Assembly: GCA_944375885.1 (NCBI GenBank)
Contig: CALWBB010000008.1
Coordinates: 1-37,446, forward strand
DNA from: an uncultured Merdimonas sp.
GTDB taxonomy: Bacteria; Bacillota; Clostridia; Lachnospirales; Lachnospiraceae
Length of the DNA stretch: 37,446 bases
Direction of reading: 5' to 3'
The translations under genes and the position numbers were made by a program. Each line of letters starts with the position of its first letter. Positions within the stretch are counted from its first letter, which is position 1. Under the pieces are notes generated by a model, which was not told the DNA's origin, did no database searches, and worked only from the letters and a program-made list of their open reading frames with translations. Shown here piece after piece: positions 19,125 through 27,262 of this stretch.

Positions 19125-21587
19125 ATGGCAAAACAGATTTTTATCGATCCAAATGAAAGAAGAAAGCCGTCCAAGGTGACGTTCCAGGATATCCCGGTCA
19201 ACCAGTACCAGAAAAGGATGAAGGATGTCCGGGACGAGTACACGGACGAGGAACTGAAAAACATCCTGTATGATATGCTGTCCATCCGCGAGTTCGAGAC
19301 TATGATGCAGGATCTGCGCCTGACGGGAAAATACTGCGATATCGCGTACAATTATTCCGGCCCGGCCCATCTTTGCATCGGGCAGGAATCGGCAGCCGTG
19401 GGCCAGGCCTTCGCCCTGGATGAACATGATTTTATCTTCGGGACCCACAGAGGCCATGGGGAGCTGATCGCCAAGGGCTTAAATACCCTGCGGAAAATAG
19501 ACGATAGCAGGCTGATGGAGATTATGGAAGAATCCAGCGGCGGCGCCCAGCTCCGGGTCGTGGAAAAAGGCTTTACAGGCACGACGAAAGAGCTGGCCCT
19601 GCGCTTTTATCTGTATGGCATCATGGCAGAGATCTTTGGGCGGGAGAACGGCTTCGCGAAGGGGCTTGGCAACTCCATGCACGCCTTTTTCATCCCCTTT
19701 GGCGTCTATCCGAACAACGCGATCGTAGGCGGTTCCGCGCCGATTGCCACAGGAGCGGCCCTCCACAAGAAGATTGCCCATGAAAAGGGAATTACCATCG
19801 CCAACGCGGGCGACGGGGCGGCAGGCAGAGGCCCGGTCTATGAAGCCATGTGCTTTGCCTCCATGGATCAGTACCGGACGCTCTGGGACGATAAGGGCGG
19901 GCTTCCCGTTCTTTTTAACTTCAACAACAACGGCTACGGCATGGGTGGACAGACCTGCGGCGAGACCATGGGCTACGACGTGTTGGCGCGCATCGGCGCG
20001 GGCATCAATCCGGAGGAGATGCATGCGGAGCGTGTGGACGGCTTCAATGTCTTTGCCGTAATCGACGCGGTAAAGCGGCAGAAGAAGCTGCTGCTGGAGG
20101 GCAGGGGACCGGCCCTTCTGGACGTGATCACCTACCGCTTCTGCGGCCATTCCACCTCCGACGCCAACCCGAACCGGACGAAGGAAGAAATCCAGGCCTG
20201 GGAGGATCAGGACGCCCTGGCGGACTACGCAAGACAGCTGGTGGAAAACGGCGTCATGACCCAGGCAGAGATCGATGAGATGAAAGCGAAGGTGCATCAG
20301 ATTAATCTGGAATCCTTTAAGCTTGCCACCGATGACGGGATTTCTCCGCGGATGAATCTGAAAGACCGCCCGCAGTCCATCGAGCAGTATATTTTCTCCA
20401 ACCAGCATCTGCCTAAGATGGCAGAGGGCGAGCCGAGGGTTCTCGCCCCGAAGGAAGAAAATCCGCGCTGGCAGCAGATTCAGAAGAAGAGCCGCACAGG
20501 GATAAAAGATGGGAAAGAACTGCCCTCCGCAGCCGTAGTACAGATCCGTGACGCCATCTTCGAGGCGATACTGGACAAGTTTTATGAGGATCCCACGCTG
20601 ATCTCCTTCGGTGAGGATCTGCGTGACTGGGGCAGCGCCTACGGCGCCTACAAGAGCCTGGAGAAGTCCGTGCCCTACGAGCGGCTTTTTAACGCTCCTA
20701 TCTCAGAATCGGCGATTATCGGCGCTTCCGTGGGCTACGCCATGCTGGGCGGCCGCTGCGTGCCAGAGCTGATGTACGCGGACTTCATGGTCTGCGCCGG
20801 GGACGAGCTTTTCAACCAGCTTGCCAAGTGGCAGGCTATGACGGCGGGGCAGCTGAAGATGTCGGTGACAGTCCGCATGGGCGTGGGTTCCAAGTACGGA
20901 GCCCAGCACTCCCAGGAATGGTCCAGCCTCTGCGCCCATGTGCCGGGCTTGAAGGTGGTGTACCCTGTGACGCCCTACGACGCAAAGGGCCTTTTGAACG
21001 CGGCTATGGCCGGAACCGATCCGGTGATTTACCTGGAAAGCCAGTCTCTCTATGGAAAGGGGGAGCTCTTCCACGGAGAGGAAGGCGTGCCTGCGGAGTA
21101 TTATGAGATTCCCATCGGGGAGCCGGATATTAAGAGAACAGGCTCGGATCTGACGATCCTGACCATCGGCGTGACCTTATACCGGGCGCTGGAGGCTGCG
21201 GAGCGCTTCGAGAAGGAATTTGGCATCAGCGTAGAAGTGATCGACGCCAGAAGCATCGTGCCGTTCAACTATGACAAAGTGATTGCGTCGGTGAAGAAGA
21301 CAGGCAAAATCATGGTGGCCAGCGACGCCTGCCAGAGAAATTCCGTCATCAATGATTTCGCGGAACATATCACCAGTATGGCCTTCGATTATCTGGATGC
21401 CCCGGTCATCACCCTGGGCGCCCGCAACTGGATCACGCCCATCTATGAGCTGGAGAAAGAATTCTTCCCCCAGGCGGAATGGTTCCTGGACGCTTACCAT
21501 CAGAGAATCAAGCCTCTGCCGGGATATACGCCCTCCTATACCTTCAACACGGCGGAGGAGAGCAGGAGAGCGAAGCTGGGGGTGTAG
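19125..21587 (+). CDS. 2-oxoacid dehydrogenase E1, alpha and beta subunits fused
   Basis: This is the thiamine-diphosphate-dependent decarboxylating component. The 820-residue chain joins what are usually two proteins. The alpha half carries the ThDP motif GDG at residues 229-231 with the NNNGYGMGG end near 267-275, plus KGLGNSMHAF and YRFCGHSTSD. From about residue 475 the beta half begins (VVQIRDAIFEAILDKFYEDP, FGEDL, NAPISESAIIGASVGYAMLG, and GAQHSQEW with His595). AAGGAGG precedes the ATG. Fused alpha-beta E1 proteins are known in several anaerobes and in Bacteroidetes. Whether it acts on pyruvate, acetoin or a branched-chain oxoacid is not clear from motifs alone. A strong terminator follows 108 nt downstream, closing the operon. 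Confidence 0.92.
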   Translation: MAKQIFIDPNERRKPSKVTFQDIPVNQYQKRMKDVRDEYTDEELKNILYDMLSIREFETMMQDLRLTGKYCDIAYNYSGPAHLCIGQESAAVGQAFALDEHDFIFGTHRGHGELIAKGLNTLRKIDDSRLMEIMEESSGGAQLRVVEKGFTGTTKELALRFYLYGIMAEIFGRENGFAKGLGNSMHAFFIPFGVYPNNAIVGGSAPIATGAALHKKIAHEKGITIANAGDGAAGRGPVYEAMCFASMDQYRTLWDDKGGLPVLFNFNNNGYGMGGQTCGETMGYDVLARIGAGINPEEMHAERVDGFNVFAVIDAVKRQKKLLLEGRGPALLDVITYRFCGHSTSDANPNRTKEEIQAWEDQDALADYARQLVENGVMTQAEIDEMKAKVHQINLESFKLATDDGISPRMNLKDRPQSIEQYIFSNQHLPKMAEGEPRVLAPKEENPRWQQIQKKSRTGIKDGKELPSAAVVQIRDAIFEAILDKFYEDPTLISFGEDLRDWGSAYGAYKSLEKSVPYERLFNAPISESAIIGASVGYAMLGGRCVPELMYADFMVCAGDELFNQLAKWQAMTAGQLKMSVTVRMGVGSKYGAQHSQEWSSLCAHVPGLKVVYPVTPYDAKGLLNAAMAGTDPVIYLESQSLYGKGELFHGEEGVPAEYYEIPIGEPDIKRTGSDLTILTIGVTLYRALEAAERFEKEFGISVEVIDARSIVPFNYDKVIASVKKTGKIMVASDACQRNSVINDFAEHITSMAFDYLDAPVITLGARNWITPIYELEKEFFPQAEWFLDAYHQRIKPLPGYTPSYTFNTAEESRRAKLGV

Positions 21588-21694
21588 GATAAAAAGAGCA
21601 TAGCGTCGGTGTACAAGCATATTGTCACTTGGCACATCAATGCTGCCCTTAATTGAAAAGGGGCGCGTAAAAGAGATTTAAAACAAGCCGGAGA

Positions 21695-21732
21695 AAAGGA
21701 TGGGAAACGCATAGATGTTTCCTGTCCTTTTT
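21695..21732 (+). terminator. Intrinsic terminator of the dehydrogenase operon
   Basis: Arms 21695-21708 and 21717-21730 pair over 14 bp, allowing two G-U pairs, with an 8-nt loop and a T5 run at 21728-21732. The rest of 21588-21938 contains this terminator, then a promoter and a leader, with no supported gene. Confidence 0.85.
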
Positions 21733-21785
21733 ATGTGCTTATTTATGAAAAAACCGGAAAATATATAAAAGAATTGTGAAAGGGA

Positions 21786-21813
21786 TTGACATTGATCCCA
21801 TACGTGCTAAGAT
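21786..21813 (+). promoter_or_regulatory. Promoter of the DUF5685-dnaJ pair
   Basis: A perfect TTGACA at 21786-21791, a 16-bp spacer and TAAGAT at 21808-21813. The leader of about 120 nt contains a small stem GACATA/TATGTC (21885-21890, 21904-21909) shortly before the ribosome-binding site AAGGAG (21926-21931). I recognise no known riboswitch in it. Confidence 0.5.
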
Positions 21814-21938
21814 CTCAGAAGGACAGCATGATAAATTCGCAGAACTATCCTCCTGCGGCAGAAAGCAGGCAGCCTGGAGCATGTGACATAGATGATGTAA
21901 GCATATGTCGGCAGGGGAGGCGTTGAAGGAGTGAGCGA

Positions 21939-22763
21939 ATGTTTGGATATATCGAGTGCAACCGCTCGAAGCTTTCCAGGGAAGAACTGGAGCGCTATCA
22001 GGGCGTGTACTGCGGCCTGTGCAGAAATCTGAAATCAAGGTACGGAGAGCTGGAACGTCTGAGCCTCAGCTATGACATGACATTCGCAGTTCTTTTTCTT
22101 TCTTCCCTGTATGAACCCGAGGAAAAGGCGGAGCAGTTCCGCTGCAGCGTCCATCCGCTGAAGATCCGGACGAGCATAACGAATCGGTTTACGGATTACG
22201 CGGCGGATATGACAGTGGCTCTGGCGTATTTCAAGGCGCTGGACGACTGGAAGGATGAGAAGAAGAGCAGCAGGCGGTGGTATGCCGGCAAGATACGCGG
22301 GGCTTACAAAAAAGTGGAGAAGGCCTACCCGAGGCAGTGCCAGGCCATCGCCGCAAGCATTCAGGAACTGGGGCTGATTGAGCGGGACAGGAATGCCAAC
22401 CCGGATGAGGCTGTCAACTGTTCTGGGCGGATGCTGTCTGAACTTTTTGTCAGCCAGGAGGATTTTTGGAGCAACAGCTTAAGGACCTTTGGCTATGAGC
22501 TTGGGCGGTTTATTTATCTGATGGACGCTACCCTGGATTATAAAAAGGATTTCCGGAACCGGAATTATAATCCGCTGTTTAAAATGGGCAGGAAACCGGA
22601 GGAGATGGAGGAAATCTTATGCCTTCCTCTTGGAAACGCCATGGAGGTATTTGAGAGGCTTCCGCTGGTGCAGGACGCGCACCTGCTGCGGAACATTCTG
22701 TACGGGGGAGTATGGCAGCAGTATTACGCGAAGCTGCGGGGGAAGGAGAAGGATCATGGTTGA
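21939..22763 (+). CDS. DUF5685-like protein of unknown function
   Basis: This 274-residue protein resembles the DUF5685 family found in Clostridia; no function is established. There is no signal peptide. Visible features are an N-terminal CxxC (Cys25, Cys28 in VYCGLCRNLK) with further Cys7, Cys69 and His72 nearby, and two acidic helical motifs: DDWKDE at residues 102-107, and D196, D200 and D204 in MDATLDYKKD. Two Asp-rich motifs about 90 residues apart in an all-helical protein recall the Mg2+-pyrophosphate motifs of isoprenoid synthases, but I regard this only as a resemblance. AAGGAG precedes the ATG by 7 nt. The stop overlaps the next start by 8 nt, so the J-domain protein is translationally coupled and probably acts with it. 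Confidence 0.75.
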   Translation: MFGYIECNRSKLSREELERYQGVYCGLCRNLKSRYGELERLSLSYDMTFAVLFLSSLYEPEEKAEQFRCSVHPLKIRTSITNRFTDYAADMTVALAYFKALDDWKDEKKSSRRWYAGKIRGAYKKVEKAYPRQCQAIAASIQELGLIERDRNANPDEAVNCSGRMLSELFVSQEDFWSNSLRTFGYELGRFIYLMDATLDYKKDFRNRNYNPLFKMGRKPEEMEEILCLPLGNAMEVFERLPLVQDAHLLRNILYGGVWQQYYAKLRGKEKDHG

Positions 22764-23490
22764 CGATCCCTACAGAGTTCTTGGCGTATCCAGGGACGCT
22801 ACAAAGGAAGAGATAAAAAAGGCATACAGAAAAAAAGCGAAGGAATACCATCCGGATCTTCACCCGAACGATCCCCACGCGGCGGAGAAGATGAATGAGA
22901 TCAATGAAGCCTATGATATGCTGAACAATCCGGAGAAATACCGAAGACAGCGGGGATTTTCCGGCGGTTATGGCCAGCAGGGTTCCTATGGCAATGGCAC
23001 CTATGGAAACGGTTCTTATGGGAATGGCGGCTATGGTCAGGATCCTTTCGGCGGCTTTGGAAGCTTCGAGGATTTCTTCGGCGGCTTCTGGGGGATGCGC
23101 ATGGGGCCGGAACAGCCGCGTCCCATGGCGGGAGACAGCCAGGACATCCGGCAGGCCATTGATTTTATTAATATGGGCCGGTATCAGTATGCAGATTCGA
23201 CTCTGAACGCTATGCCGGGAGCCGCTCGGAACGCCAGATGGTATTATTTAAGCGCATTGGCCAATTATGGGCTCAATAACCAGATGCTGGCAGTCTCCCA
23301 GATTCAGAAGGCAATCCAGCTGGAGCCTAATAATCCCCTGTACCAGAGGACGCTTCAGTCCTTCCGGTACGCGGAGAATACTTATAATCAGAATGGAAGA
23401 GATTTTCAGCGGGAGGCGGAAGGGATGGACAGGTTCTGCCGCAGCTTCTGCCTGGCGCAGCTGTTTTGCATGTTCTGCCGCTGCTGCTGA
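22756..23490 (+). CDS. J-domain protein with Gly/Tyr-rich linker and Cys-rich C-terminus
   Basis: J-domains stimulate the ATPase of Hsp70 (DnaK). Residues 1-65 form a complete J-domain with the essential HPD at 32-34. Residues about 68-95 are a Gly/Tyr/Asn-rich linker with repeated SYGNG-like units, then GGFGSFEDFFGGF. Residues 130-215 are helical and TPR-like (ALANYGLNNQMLAVSQIQKA). The last 17 residues contain six cysteines (228, 232, 238, 241, 243, 244) among Phe and Leu. The DnaJ zinc-finger and client-binding domains of true DnaJ are missing. The start at 22756 has GGAAGGAG upstream and overlaps the stop of the DUF5685-like gene. The Cys-rich tail could bind metal or associate with a membrane; this is inference. 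Confidence 0.85.
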   Translation: MVDDPYRVLGVSRDATKEEIKKAYRKKAKEYHPDLHPNDPHAAEKMNEINEAYDMLNNPEKYRRQRGFSGGYGQQGSYGNGTYGNGSYGNGGYGQDPFGGFGSFEDFFGGFWGMRMGPEQPRPMAGDSQDIRQAIDFINMGRYQYADSTLNAMPGAARNARWYYLSALANYGLNNQMLAVSQIQKAIQLEPNNPLYQRTLQSFRYAENTYNQNGRDFQREAEGMDRFCRSFCLAQLFCMFCRCC

Positions 23491-23514
23491 GAAAAGATAG
23501 GAAGGGTTCCTGAT

Positions 23515-23557
23515 ATGAAAAAATGGAGGCTGCCGCATCATCAGTGCGGCAGCCTCC
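23515..23557 (-). terminator. Terminator of the histidine kinase operon (probably bidirectional)
   Basis: Arms 23525-23537 and 23545-23557 are perfect over 13 bp with a 7-nt loop. Read on the minus strand the stem is followed by ATTTTTT, an excellent intrinsic terminator for the kinase operon. It also lies just after the dnaJ-like gene and may stop plus-strand transcripts, although the plus-side T-tract is weak. Confidence 0.8.
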
Positions 23558-23609
23558 TCTTGGTGTGGAAGGGAAGGCGCAAAGCGCGCCTCCCCGATTT
23601 TTGGATATT

Positions 23610-25007
23610 TCAGGGAGCTTCCTGGTGTAAAGGAAGGCGGAAGGTAAAGCAGCTTCCCTGGCCGGGCGTGCTTTCTGCGCTGATGGGGCCGTGGTGGGCC
23701 TCCACGATCCATTTTACGAGGGCAAGGCCCAGGCCCGTATTGCTGCCGGAGGGATTGCGAGAGGGATCGGCCCGGTAGAACCGCTGCCAGATGCGCGGCA
23801 GATCCTCGGCGGAAATACCGATGCCGTCGTCCTGCACGCTGCACACTGCAGCATCCTCCCGCACAGCCAGAGTGAGCTTTACAAAGCCGCCGGTTCTGCC
23901 ATACTGGATGGCGTTTTCCAGAAGATTGCGAATGACGCGGGAGAGACTTTCCGGATCGCCCTCCACAATTACGTCTGGCTGGATTTCCAGCTCCAGTCGG
24001 ATCTGGCGCTGCAGGGCAGAGCCGCGGCACTGTTCCGCGGCCTCCTCAGCCAGGAGGCTTAGATCCGTGGAAACCATGGACAGCTGCTGGGTGCCGTTGT
24101 CAGCCCGTGCCAGCAGCAGAAGCTGGGAAATCAGGGTGGACATTTTTCCGGCCTGTTCCAGAATCACCGCCAGACCTTCCCGCTGTTCCTCTGCTGTGGC
24201 GTCCGGGAGGAGGGCGTACTCCGCCTGGGAGATGATGACAGCCACAGGGGTGCGCAGCTCATGGGAGGCGTCCGACGTGAACTGGCGCTCGTGCTCGAAA
24301 GAGGTTTCCAGGCGCTCAAACATTTCATTGAAGGTTTCGGCCAGCTGGCGGATCTCACCCTGGGTCCGCTCGGTGGAAATGCGGGCGGAGAGGTCGCTGC
24401 CGGCGCCTATGGTTTCCGCGGTCCGGCGGATTTCTTGGATGGGAAGAAAGGCCCGCCGTGTGATGGAATAGCCCACCAGCAGCGCCAGCGCGATCAGAAG
24501 AGGGCAGGCAACCAGCAGAACCAGGAACATGGTCCGCTCCACGGAAAACAGAGTCTCTGTCTGGAGAATACCGCGTATCCACAGGATTTTCCCGTCGCCG
24601 TAGGGAAGGGCCGCGTCATAGACAGACCAGTTGTGTCCGGCGGTGGAAAAGGTCTGGAAAGAATAAGCCTTCAGGACGGTATCCGCCGGGAAATTGGTAG
24701 GGACGCTGCCCGCCGTCAGCCGTCCCTGTTCATCGTACAGGCTGAAAATTACGCCGTCTTCGTAAAAGCGGATGTCATCATCCAGCTCATACCAGTTGTA
24801 TTCAAAGTCAATGTCATCTATAAAGTCCAGTACAATTTTCTCCAGCCGTGAATCGGATTCCCTCTGCAGGAGATTCCTGGAAATCGTAAGGATAAAACCG
24901 AACAGAAGCAGGACGATTAAAACCAGCATGCAGGCGTACCAGATCGTCACCTTCTGCTTGATGGAAAGACCCTTTCGGGAATAATATTTTCCTCCGATTT
25001 GTCTCAT
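23610..25007 (-). CDS. Two-component sensor histidine kinase
   Basis: This is a membrane-bound kinase that phosphorylates the adjacent response regulator. The 465-residue chain has transmembrane helix 1 at about residues 21-43, an extracytoplasmic sensor of about 115 residues, transmembrane helix 2 at about 159-181, a HAMP linker, a HisKA domain with the phospho-acceptor His249 in SDASHELRTP, and an ATPase domain with N-box LLENAIQYG, DDGIGIS and GLGLALVKWIVEAHHG. The sensor region is acidic (DFIDDIDFEYNWYELDDD) and has no domain I can name. The start lies 3 nt after the regulator stop, so the two are translationally coupled. Confidence 0.95.
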   Translation of the reverse strand: MRQIGGKYYSRKGLSIKQKVTIWYACMLVLIVLLLFGFILTISRNLLQRESDSRLEKIVLDFIDDIDFEYNWYELDDDIRFYEDGVIFSLYDEQGRLTAGSVPTNFPADTVLKAYSFQTFSTAGHNWSVYDAALPYGDGKILWIRGILQTETLFSVERTMFLVLLVACPLLIALALLVGYSITRRAFLPIQEIRRTAETIGAGSDLSARISTERTQGEIRQLAETFNEMFERLETSFEHERQFTSDASHELRTPVAVIISQAEYALLPDATAEEQREGLAVILEQAGKMSTLISQLLLLARADNGTQQLSMVSTDLSLLAEEAAEQCRGSALQRQIRLELEIQPDVIVEGDPESLSRVIRNLLENAIQYGRTGGFVKLTLAVREDAAVCSVQDDGIGISAEDLPRIWQRFYRADPSRNPSGSNTGLGLALVKWIVEAHHGPISAESTPGQGSCFTFRLPLHQEAP

Positions 25008-25010
25008 AGG

Positions 25011-25685
25011 CTATGTCCTCATGACGTATCCGGCTCCCCGGACCGTGTGAATCAGCTTCTGCTCAAAGCCCTCGTCGATTTTCCGGCGCAGGTACCGGAT
25101 GTAGACGTCCACCATGTTGGAGCCGCCCTCGTAGTCGAAGCTCCATACGTGCTGCTCGATCTGCTCCCGGGAGAGGACGTGCCCCTGGTTGCGCATCAGA
25201 TACTCCAGGACGGCATACTCCTTTCCGGAAAGCTCGATGGCGTGTCCGCCCCGGGCGACCTGATGGCTCTTCATATTGATGGTCAGATCTGCCAGCGTCA
25301 GTTCATCGGTGGTGTGGCTGTTCCCGGCGGTGCGCCGCAGCATGACGCGCAGGCGGGCCAGCAGCTCCTCAAAGGCGAAGGGCTTCACCAGATAATCATC
25401 CGCCCCGCAGTCCAGGCCCTTTACCCGGTCGTCGATGCCGTCCCTGGCAGTCAGGAAAAGCACCGGCACCTGGTTCCCCTCCGCCCGGATGCGCTTCAGG
25501 ACATCCAGGCCGGAGAGTCCCGGCATCATAATGTCGAGAATGATGGCGTCGTAGGGCGAGACTGCCAGGTAATCCAGGGCCTCCAGTCCATTGCCGCAGG
25601 CGTCCACGCTGTAATGTTCCTTTATCAGGCGCTTCTTTATAATAGTCTGCAAATGAATCTCATCTTCCACGACTAAAAGTCTCAT
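25011..25685 (-). CDS. OmpR/PhoB-family response regulator
   Basis: This is a DNA-binding regulator activated by phosphorylation at Asp51 (IILDIMMPG). The acidic pocket (VVEDE), the conserved Thr (FLTARDG) and Lys101 (LVKPF) complete the receiver domain. Residues from about 128 form the winged-helix effector domain (ELSGKEYAVLEYLMRNQGHV, DVYIRYLRRKID, VRGAGYVMRT). The 224-aa length is standard. It is the first gene of the pair. Its own -10 (TATAAT, complement of 25735-25740) has no recognisable -35, which suggests activator dependence. Direct repeats suited to this family lie in the intergenic region shared with the lipoprotein gene. Confidence 0.96.
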   Translation of the reverse strand: MRLLVVEDEIHLQTIIKKRLIKEHYSVDACGNGLEALDYLAVSPYDAIILDIMMPGLSGLDVLKRIRAEGNQVPVLFLTARDGIDDRVKGLDCGADDYLVKPFAFEELLARLRVMLRRTAGNSHTTDELTLADLTINMKSHQVARGGHAIELSGKEYAVLEYLMRNQGHVLSREQIEQHVWSFDYEGGSNMVDVYIRYLRRKIDEGFEQKLIHTVRGAGYVMRT

Positions 25686-25793
25686 TTATACTCATCCTTT
25701 CTGCTGCAGGGCTTCTCGTCCTTTTTCTGCCTTCATTATAAAAGATTTAGATGAAAATAGCATTAAAAAATTTTTCCCGCGAAAATTTTCTGT

Positions 25794-25831
25794 TTTAATT
25801 TTCCTTTAATTTTCACAGGATAGGATAGACT
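25794..25831 (+). promoter_or_regulatory. Direct repeats with 11-bp phasing and lipoprotein promoter
   Basis: TTTAATTTTC occurs at 25794-25803 and again at 25805-25814, exactly 11 bp apart, with another ATTTTC at 25785-25790. Winged-helix response regulators such as PhoP and PhoB bind repeats with this phasing. A -10-like TAGGAT (25821-25826) or TAGACT (25826-25831) follows, and the repeats fall where the -35 should be, as at activator-dependent promoters. The adjacent response regulator is the likely binder. Confidence 0.5.
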
Positions 25832-25916
25832 CATCAAAGGGAGACACCCAGATAAATAAATACCCGCTGCAGGGCGGCGGAAAACTCAAAACATAGAAGA
25901 AAGAGAGGACATGAAT

Positions 25917-26549
25917 ATGAAAAAGAAATTATTAGCGGCGGCAGGTTTAATCGGAGTACTGGTACTGGCAGGATGCGCAGGCGGGACGAACAGCGAGACA
26001 GAGCAGCTGAAGCAGCAGATCGCCCAGCTGGAGCAGCAGGTGACGGAGCTGGAGAACAGCAGCGCGGCGGACACGGCGGATGACGCAGCCAATGCTTCGG
26101 TGGATGATGCGGCAGAAGCTTCTACGGGCGCGGCGGCAGATACTTCCACAGATACTTCCACAGACGCAGCGGCAGATACGTCGGCTGACCAGACGGCAGA
26201 AGCTTCCACAGGGGCGGCAGACACAGCGGCGGCAGGCAATACCAGTGCAGTGACGACCCCTACCTTTGAGGAACTGACAGAGAAGGTAGAAGCCTATGTG
26301 GCGAAGGTGGATGAGGATGCTGCTTCCTCTGCTCAGAAGACGCTGGAGAATTACTTTACTCTGAAGCAGGAAGAGGACGCGATCGACCGTGAGCTGGAGT
26401 ATTATGAGGATGACCTGGAGTTCCAGTACAGAAACGGCAGCCTGACCCGCGATGAGTACCGCCTGAAAGAGCACGAGCTGGATCTTCTGGAGGATAAGCT
26501 GGACGCGGCCGAGGATACGCTGGAATTCGTGTACGGAATCGACGATTAG
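25917..26549 (+). CDS. Coiled-coil lipoprotein of unknown function
   Basis: This is a cell-surface lipoprotein of about 210 residues. The signal peptide ends in the lipobox LAGC with Cys20. A short heptad coiled coil follows (QLKQQIAQLEQQVTELEN), then an Ala/Asp/Thr/Ser-rich low-complexity stretch (about residues 50-108), partly encoded by a tandem 12-bp repeat GATACTTCCACA at 26139-26162. The C-terminal 100 residues are charged and helical (TFEELTEKVEAYVAKVDEDA, NGSLTRDEYRLKEHELDLLE). The ATG at 25917 fits the AGAGAGGA site better than the one at 25911. It is divergent from the two-component system, with regulator-type repeats in its promoter, so it may be the system's target or an accessory sensor. 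I cannot assign a function. Confidence 0.8.
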   Translation: MKKKLLAAAGLIGVLVLAGCAGGTNSETEQLKQQIAQLEQQVTELENSSAADTADDAANASVDDAAEASTGAAADTSTDTSTDAAADTSADQTAEASTGAADTAAAGNTSAVTTPTFEELTEKVEAYVAKVDEDAASSAQKTLENYFTLKQEEDAIDRELEYYEDDLEFQYRNGSLTRDEYRLKEHELDLLEDKLDAAEDTLEFVYGIDD

Positions 26550-26597
26550 GAGAAGGACTGAACAGAAGGCAGGATAAGATAGATAATTCAGATAATT

Positions 26598-26624
26598 CAG
26601 GGCCCGGCGTTCCGCCGGGCCCTG
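26598..26624. terminator. Perfect 12-bp GC-rich terminator hairpin between convergent genes
   Basis: CAGGGCCCGGCG (26598-26609) and CGCCGGGCCCTG (26613-26624) pair perfectly around a TTC loop. It separates the lipoprotein gene from the convergent proX operon. There is no U-run on the plus side, and an A/T-rich direct repeat (AGATAATTCA) flanks it. It is likely a shared bidirectional terminator. Confidence 0.65.
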
Positions 26625-26684
26625 CCAGTGTGTCAATTAGATGGGAGACGATCCTATTGGATGCTTATCGTCTTTAAGATGTAT

Positions 26685-27236
26685 TTACAGCTTCACAAAT
26701 ACCGGCTCGTGTCCCAGGGCAGGAATCAGCTTCTCCAGCACATCCTTGGTCTTCAGCTTCAGGCTGGAGGTGTTGATGCAGGGATGGCAGCCGAATTCCT
26801 CCTGAGCGGCCACATCCTCGTCGATAATCAGCTGTACCTGGCGGTCTGGGTCGTGCATCAGGCCAAGGAGGGTGGCGGATCCGGGGGTGACGCCCAGGTA
26901 TTTCTCCATATATTCTGCGGGGGCAAAGGAAAGACGGGAGGAACCGATCTGTTTGGACAGATCCTTCGTCTTGAACTGCTTGCCGCCCGGCATCAGGAGA
27001 AGGTAGAATTTCGTCTTCTGGGCGTTGCAGAGGAAGAGGTTCTTGCAGATCTCAATGCCCAGCAGTTCGTCCACCCCCTGGCAGGCTTCGATGGTCATGG
27101 CGGCCTCGTGGTCGACGCGGATGAAAGGAATATCCAGCTTTTCCAACAGGTCGTAGACGGCCATTTCCTTCGGAAGACGCCCTTTCGGGTCTGGCCTTGT
27201 GGTATAGAGATGTCTGTCAATCTTCAATTCGCTCAT
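26685..27236 (-). CDS. proX: Prolyl-tRNA deacylase / YbaK-ProX-type aminoacyl-tRNA editing protein
   Basis: Free-standing editing proteins of this family (PrdX/ProX) hydrolyse mischarged tRNA such as Ala-tRNA(Pro). The 183-residue protein has the YbaK fold signatures: PFIRVDHEAAMTIEAC, the conserved Lys in KNLFLCNAQKTKFYLLLMPG, QIGSSRLSFAPAEYMEKYLG, TPGSATLLGLMHD and GCHPCINTSSLKLKTKD. The start at 27236 (MSELKID) has GGAGAG about 6 nt upstream; an earlier in-frame start would overlap the preceding gene. It is the last gene of the minus-strand operon. Confidence 0.88.
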   Translation of the reverse strand: MSELKIDRHLYTTRPDPKGRLPKEMAVYDLLEKLDIPFIRVDHEAAMTIEACQGVDELLGIEICKNLFLCNAQKTKFYLLLMPGGKQFKTKDLSKQIGSSRLSFAPAEYMEKYLGVTPGSATLLGLMHDPDRQVQLIIDEDVAAQEEFGCHPCINTSSLKLKTKDVLEKLIPALGHEPVFVKL

Positions 27237-27262
27237 AGGTATCTCTCCTGTATAATTGTACA

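Noticed and set aside
21814..21938. Possible riboswitch in the leader of the DUF5685-like gene
   Set aside because: Only short stems found; no conserved core of a riboswitch class that I know could be matched.
22630..22755. Upstream extension of the J-domain protein reading frame
   Set aside because: The extension lies wholly inside the DUF5685-like gene in another frame; the ATG at 22756 has a strong ribosome-binding site and begins exactly at the J-domain.
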